64,000 nt of DNA from Nipponacmea schrenckii. Taxonomy: Eukaryota > Mollusca > Gastropoda > Lottiidae. The stretch is from positions 8,800,826 to 8,864,825 of the forward strand of contig JAUJPP010000005.1 in assembly GCA_030562195.1 (NCBI GenBank). The letters are read 5' to 3'. This document shows positions 61,786 to 64,000 of the stretch, piece by piece. A model generated the notes under the pieces. It was not told where the DNA came from. It was given only the letters and a program-made list of their open reading frames with translations, and ran no database searches. Position numbers and translations under genes: made by a program. Position 1 is the stretch's first letter, and every line of letters starts with the position of its first letter.

Positions 61786-62239
61786 GTCATCAGCATCCCT
61801 GAACAGATAAAACTTGCAGCAACTATTGTCAAGCATGCACTAGGATAAAAAGATTCTAGAAATATAGTCACATGAAAGGTAGAGAATGAATTGTTACTAT
61901 CAGAGGTGATTTATCAGATAAAAGGGTTGGATTAAATTTGTTGAGTTTAGCACAAGTATGTATTATTTTAACAAAGATGGCAGAAATAACATAGTCAACA
62001 GCAAGACATTGTTGTTTCTTCTAAGGCACAAAGGTTATTTATTATTCTTAAAGGAGTGAAATTTATATTTTAATTTTTTAGAGGTTCAAGCACAAGATCT
62101 GATTCTTTATGTTTTAGACTTAATTATTGGTCATTAAAAGTTCAATCATTTTCATCTCGTTAGTTATTTCTATTCTGAAAACACAACACATTTACTAAAA
62201 AATTTTTCTATAAGGAAAATTTTTAAATTTTTATTAAAA

Positions 62240-62670
62240 GTTAAGAATATTATGTATTTCTTGTAAAAAGTTAAAATTTGTATTTTTCTTGGTATTAAAG
62301 GGTTCAAGAATATTTGTATTTTTCTTGGTTAAAGAGTTAAAAATATTTGTTTTTTCTTGGTATTAAAAGGGTTACAAAATATTTTATTTTTCTTGGTATT
62401 CAAAGAGTTACAGAAATATTTGTATTTTTCTTGGTATTCAAAGGGTTACAAAATATTTTATTTTTTTGGTATTAAAAGGGTTACAAAATATTTGTATTTT
62501 TCTTGGTATAAAAGTTAAAAATATTTGTATTTTTCTTGGTATTCAAAGGGTTAAGAAATATTTGTATTTTTCTTGGTATTAAAAGGGTTAAGAAATATTT
62601 GTATTTTTCTTGGTATTAAAAGGGTTAAGAAATATTTGTATTTTTCTTGGTATTAAAAGGGTTAAGAAAT
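62240..62670. repeat. 33-42-bp AT-rich minisatellite
   Basis: 'aaatatttgtatttttcttg' then gtattaaaagggttaag, about 11 copies. The copies near 62530-62665 are the most uniform. Confidence 0.9.
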
Positions 62671-63198
62671 ATAAGTTTTATATTTTCCACTGATAAATAA
62701 CCTGATTTTCATCTCTTATATTTAATCCTTGATAGCATTTAAATCAATCTTTTATAATTCCTTATACACAGAAACATTGGTTGGGGATTATTATTTTTTT
62801 GCTAATCTGAGGATGAATACCAGTTGGTTCTTGATATCTGGTTTAATTTCTAATGGTCCAATATTATCTGATCTAAATCCACAGAAATACTGGTATGGGA
62901 TCTCAAACAAAGGATGGCAAAATGACCAAAAGTAGGACAATGTGTCAAAGGATTTGACAAGAGACCTACCACAATTCCAGGTGTAAAGTTCGACCCAAAA
63001 TAAACAAACCACATTCCTAAGCTTTGGATTTCATCTTGATAAAGTCTGATAAACCCTGACAAGATCTAAATAAGATCAGAAGTAGAGGTCAAGAATCTGA
63101 CCCCATATCTAAACATAACCTCAACATTCCAAAATATTTCAACCCAAATCTCTAGCTCCCCGCAATCAAAACAACTCGAAGCTAAACAGTCAATATGT

Positions 63199-63530
63199 TA
63201 AAGCGATACTGTGTCTTAGAATGAACATATAAGTTCTCAAGAATGGTCAATATGAGTATATATTCATCAGTGAACTTACCTGTTGTCATAAAGTAAACAG
63301 AATCCCTGTAAAATCTTGAAAACTCACAAAACTAAGTAATCATTGAAAAACGCTTTATAATCAAATGCATCTTTATGGATAATTACTTAGTTTTTTTGAT
63401 TTATCAGATTATATAATGATTCTGTTATTTATAACAACAGGTATATCTACTGATGAATATATTATACTCATATTGACCAAGTTTAACAATTTTAGATTTT
63501 AGGTTCATTCTAAGACACAGTATTCTTTTA
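63199..63530. mobile_element. P2 MITE, full-length
   Basis: The left end is taaagcgatactgtgtctta and the right end ctaagacacagtattctttta. The interior gtatatattcatcagtgaac and its inverse match the copy at 12517-12846, including the aactcacaaaactaagta part and the cagattatata(a)agattctgtta part. It lies upstream of the gene. Confidence 0.8.
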
Positions 63531-63616
63531 TAGGATTTTTCAATTGAAATGTTACTAAGGTAATATACAACACTGGGCCTAGCCCCATTAACACTGGCTA
63601 TGAAACCGATTTTGGC

Positions 63617-63668
63617 TTACCCTGCCCTACCCTGCCCTGTCCTTACCCTGCCCTGTCCTTACCCTGCC
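63617..63668. repeat. (ccctgccctgtcctta)n repeat
   Basis: taccctgccctaccctgccc then tgtccttaccctgccctgtcc, a C-rich short tandem repeat of 10-16 bp. Confidence 0.85.
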
Positions 63669-64000
63669 CCACAGACGAAAATCCAAATACAAACTGAGTT
63701 TTACCACTACCACAAAGAAACAGAGTTTTAACAACAACAAGCATATATATATATAAATTAAAATACAATATTAACAGTTACATGGCTGAAAAGTTATTAA
63801 CCTCCTTCACAAGAATATCTTCACGAAGCCAGATGAGGGCCAGGGTTTAAATCTTGACCTAATTTCTACAGGTTGTTTTCACAACAAAGTTTAATCAGAA
63901 GATGTTTGGACATGAAAGGTTAAAGATAGGCTGGTATCAAATTACAACTAACACATCTTATCATTAAAGTACTGATGCTGGATATGATATTTTAGTTTGC

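Overview
The window looks like animal nuclear DNA. It is AT-rich and almost entirely intronic, and it holds one recognisable gene: the 5' part of a plexin (semaphorin receptor) on the minus strand. Four coding exons can be read: 60306-61439, 57178-57360, 56812-56934 and 7512-7612. All have good splice sites and compatible phases. Together they give 513 residues plus two bases, covering a signal peptide, the whole sema domain and most of the first PSI cysteine-rich module. The remaining exons must lie below position 1, and any upstream non-coding exon lies above 64000. Residue patterns favour an invertebrate class B plexin over class A, with moderate confidence. The style of the repeats (tRNA-derived SINEs, foldback MITEs, many minisatellites) suggests a lophotrochozoan, probably a mollusc. 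That is inference, because no species-diagnostic gene is present.

Layout in gene order (right to left): 61479-64000 is upstream DNA or a 5'UTR intron, with a 36-bp array, a 36-39-bp array and a MITE. Exon 1 follows. Intron 1 (about 2.9 kb) carries an 18-bp-scale array and a near-perfect 163-bp palindrome. Exon 2 follows. Intron 2 is only 243 bp and about half of it is a SINE fragment. Exon 3 follows. Intron 3 is about 49.2 kb (7613-56811) and fills most of the window. Exon 4 is a 101-bp PSI exon. At least 7.5 kb of intron 4 completes the window.

The introns are built from a few recurring families, which I named from internal comparison. SINE-A is tRNA-derived and ends in a segment that reads ...ggtttggccaaggaccagctgg... 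and then ...gttatccttgtaaaat. SINE-B is tRNA-derived and its end reads ...gtaaaactccattcattt. P1 is a palindromic MITE bounded by TTAA. P2 has ends reading gatactgtgtcttagaatg. P3 has ends reading ggggccttattcttgaaa. P4 has ends reading aaagggacagt. Many minisatellite arrays are amplified pieces of these same elements. No protein-coding transposase or reverse transcriptase, no CRISPR array and no convincing second gene was seen. Stretches not listed below are AT-rich intronic sequence in which I see nothing specific.
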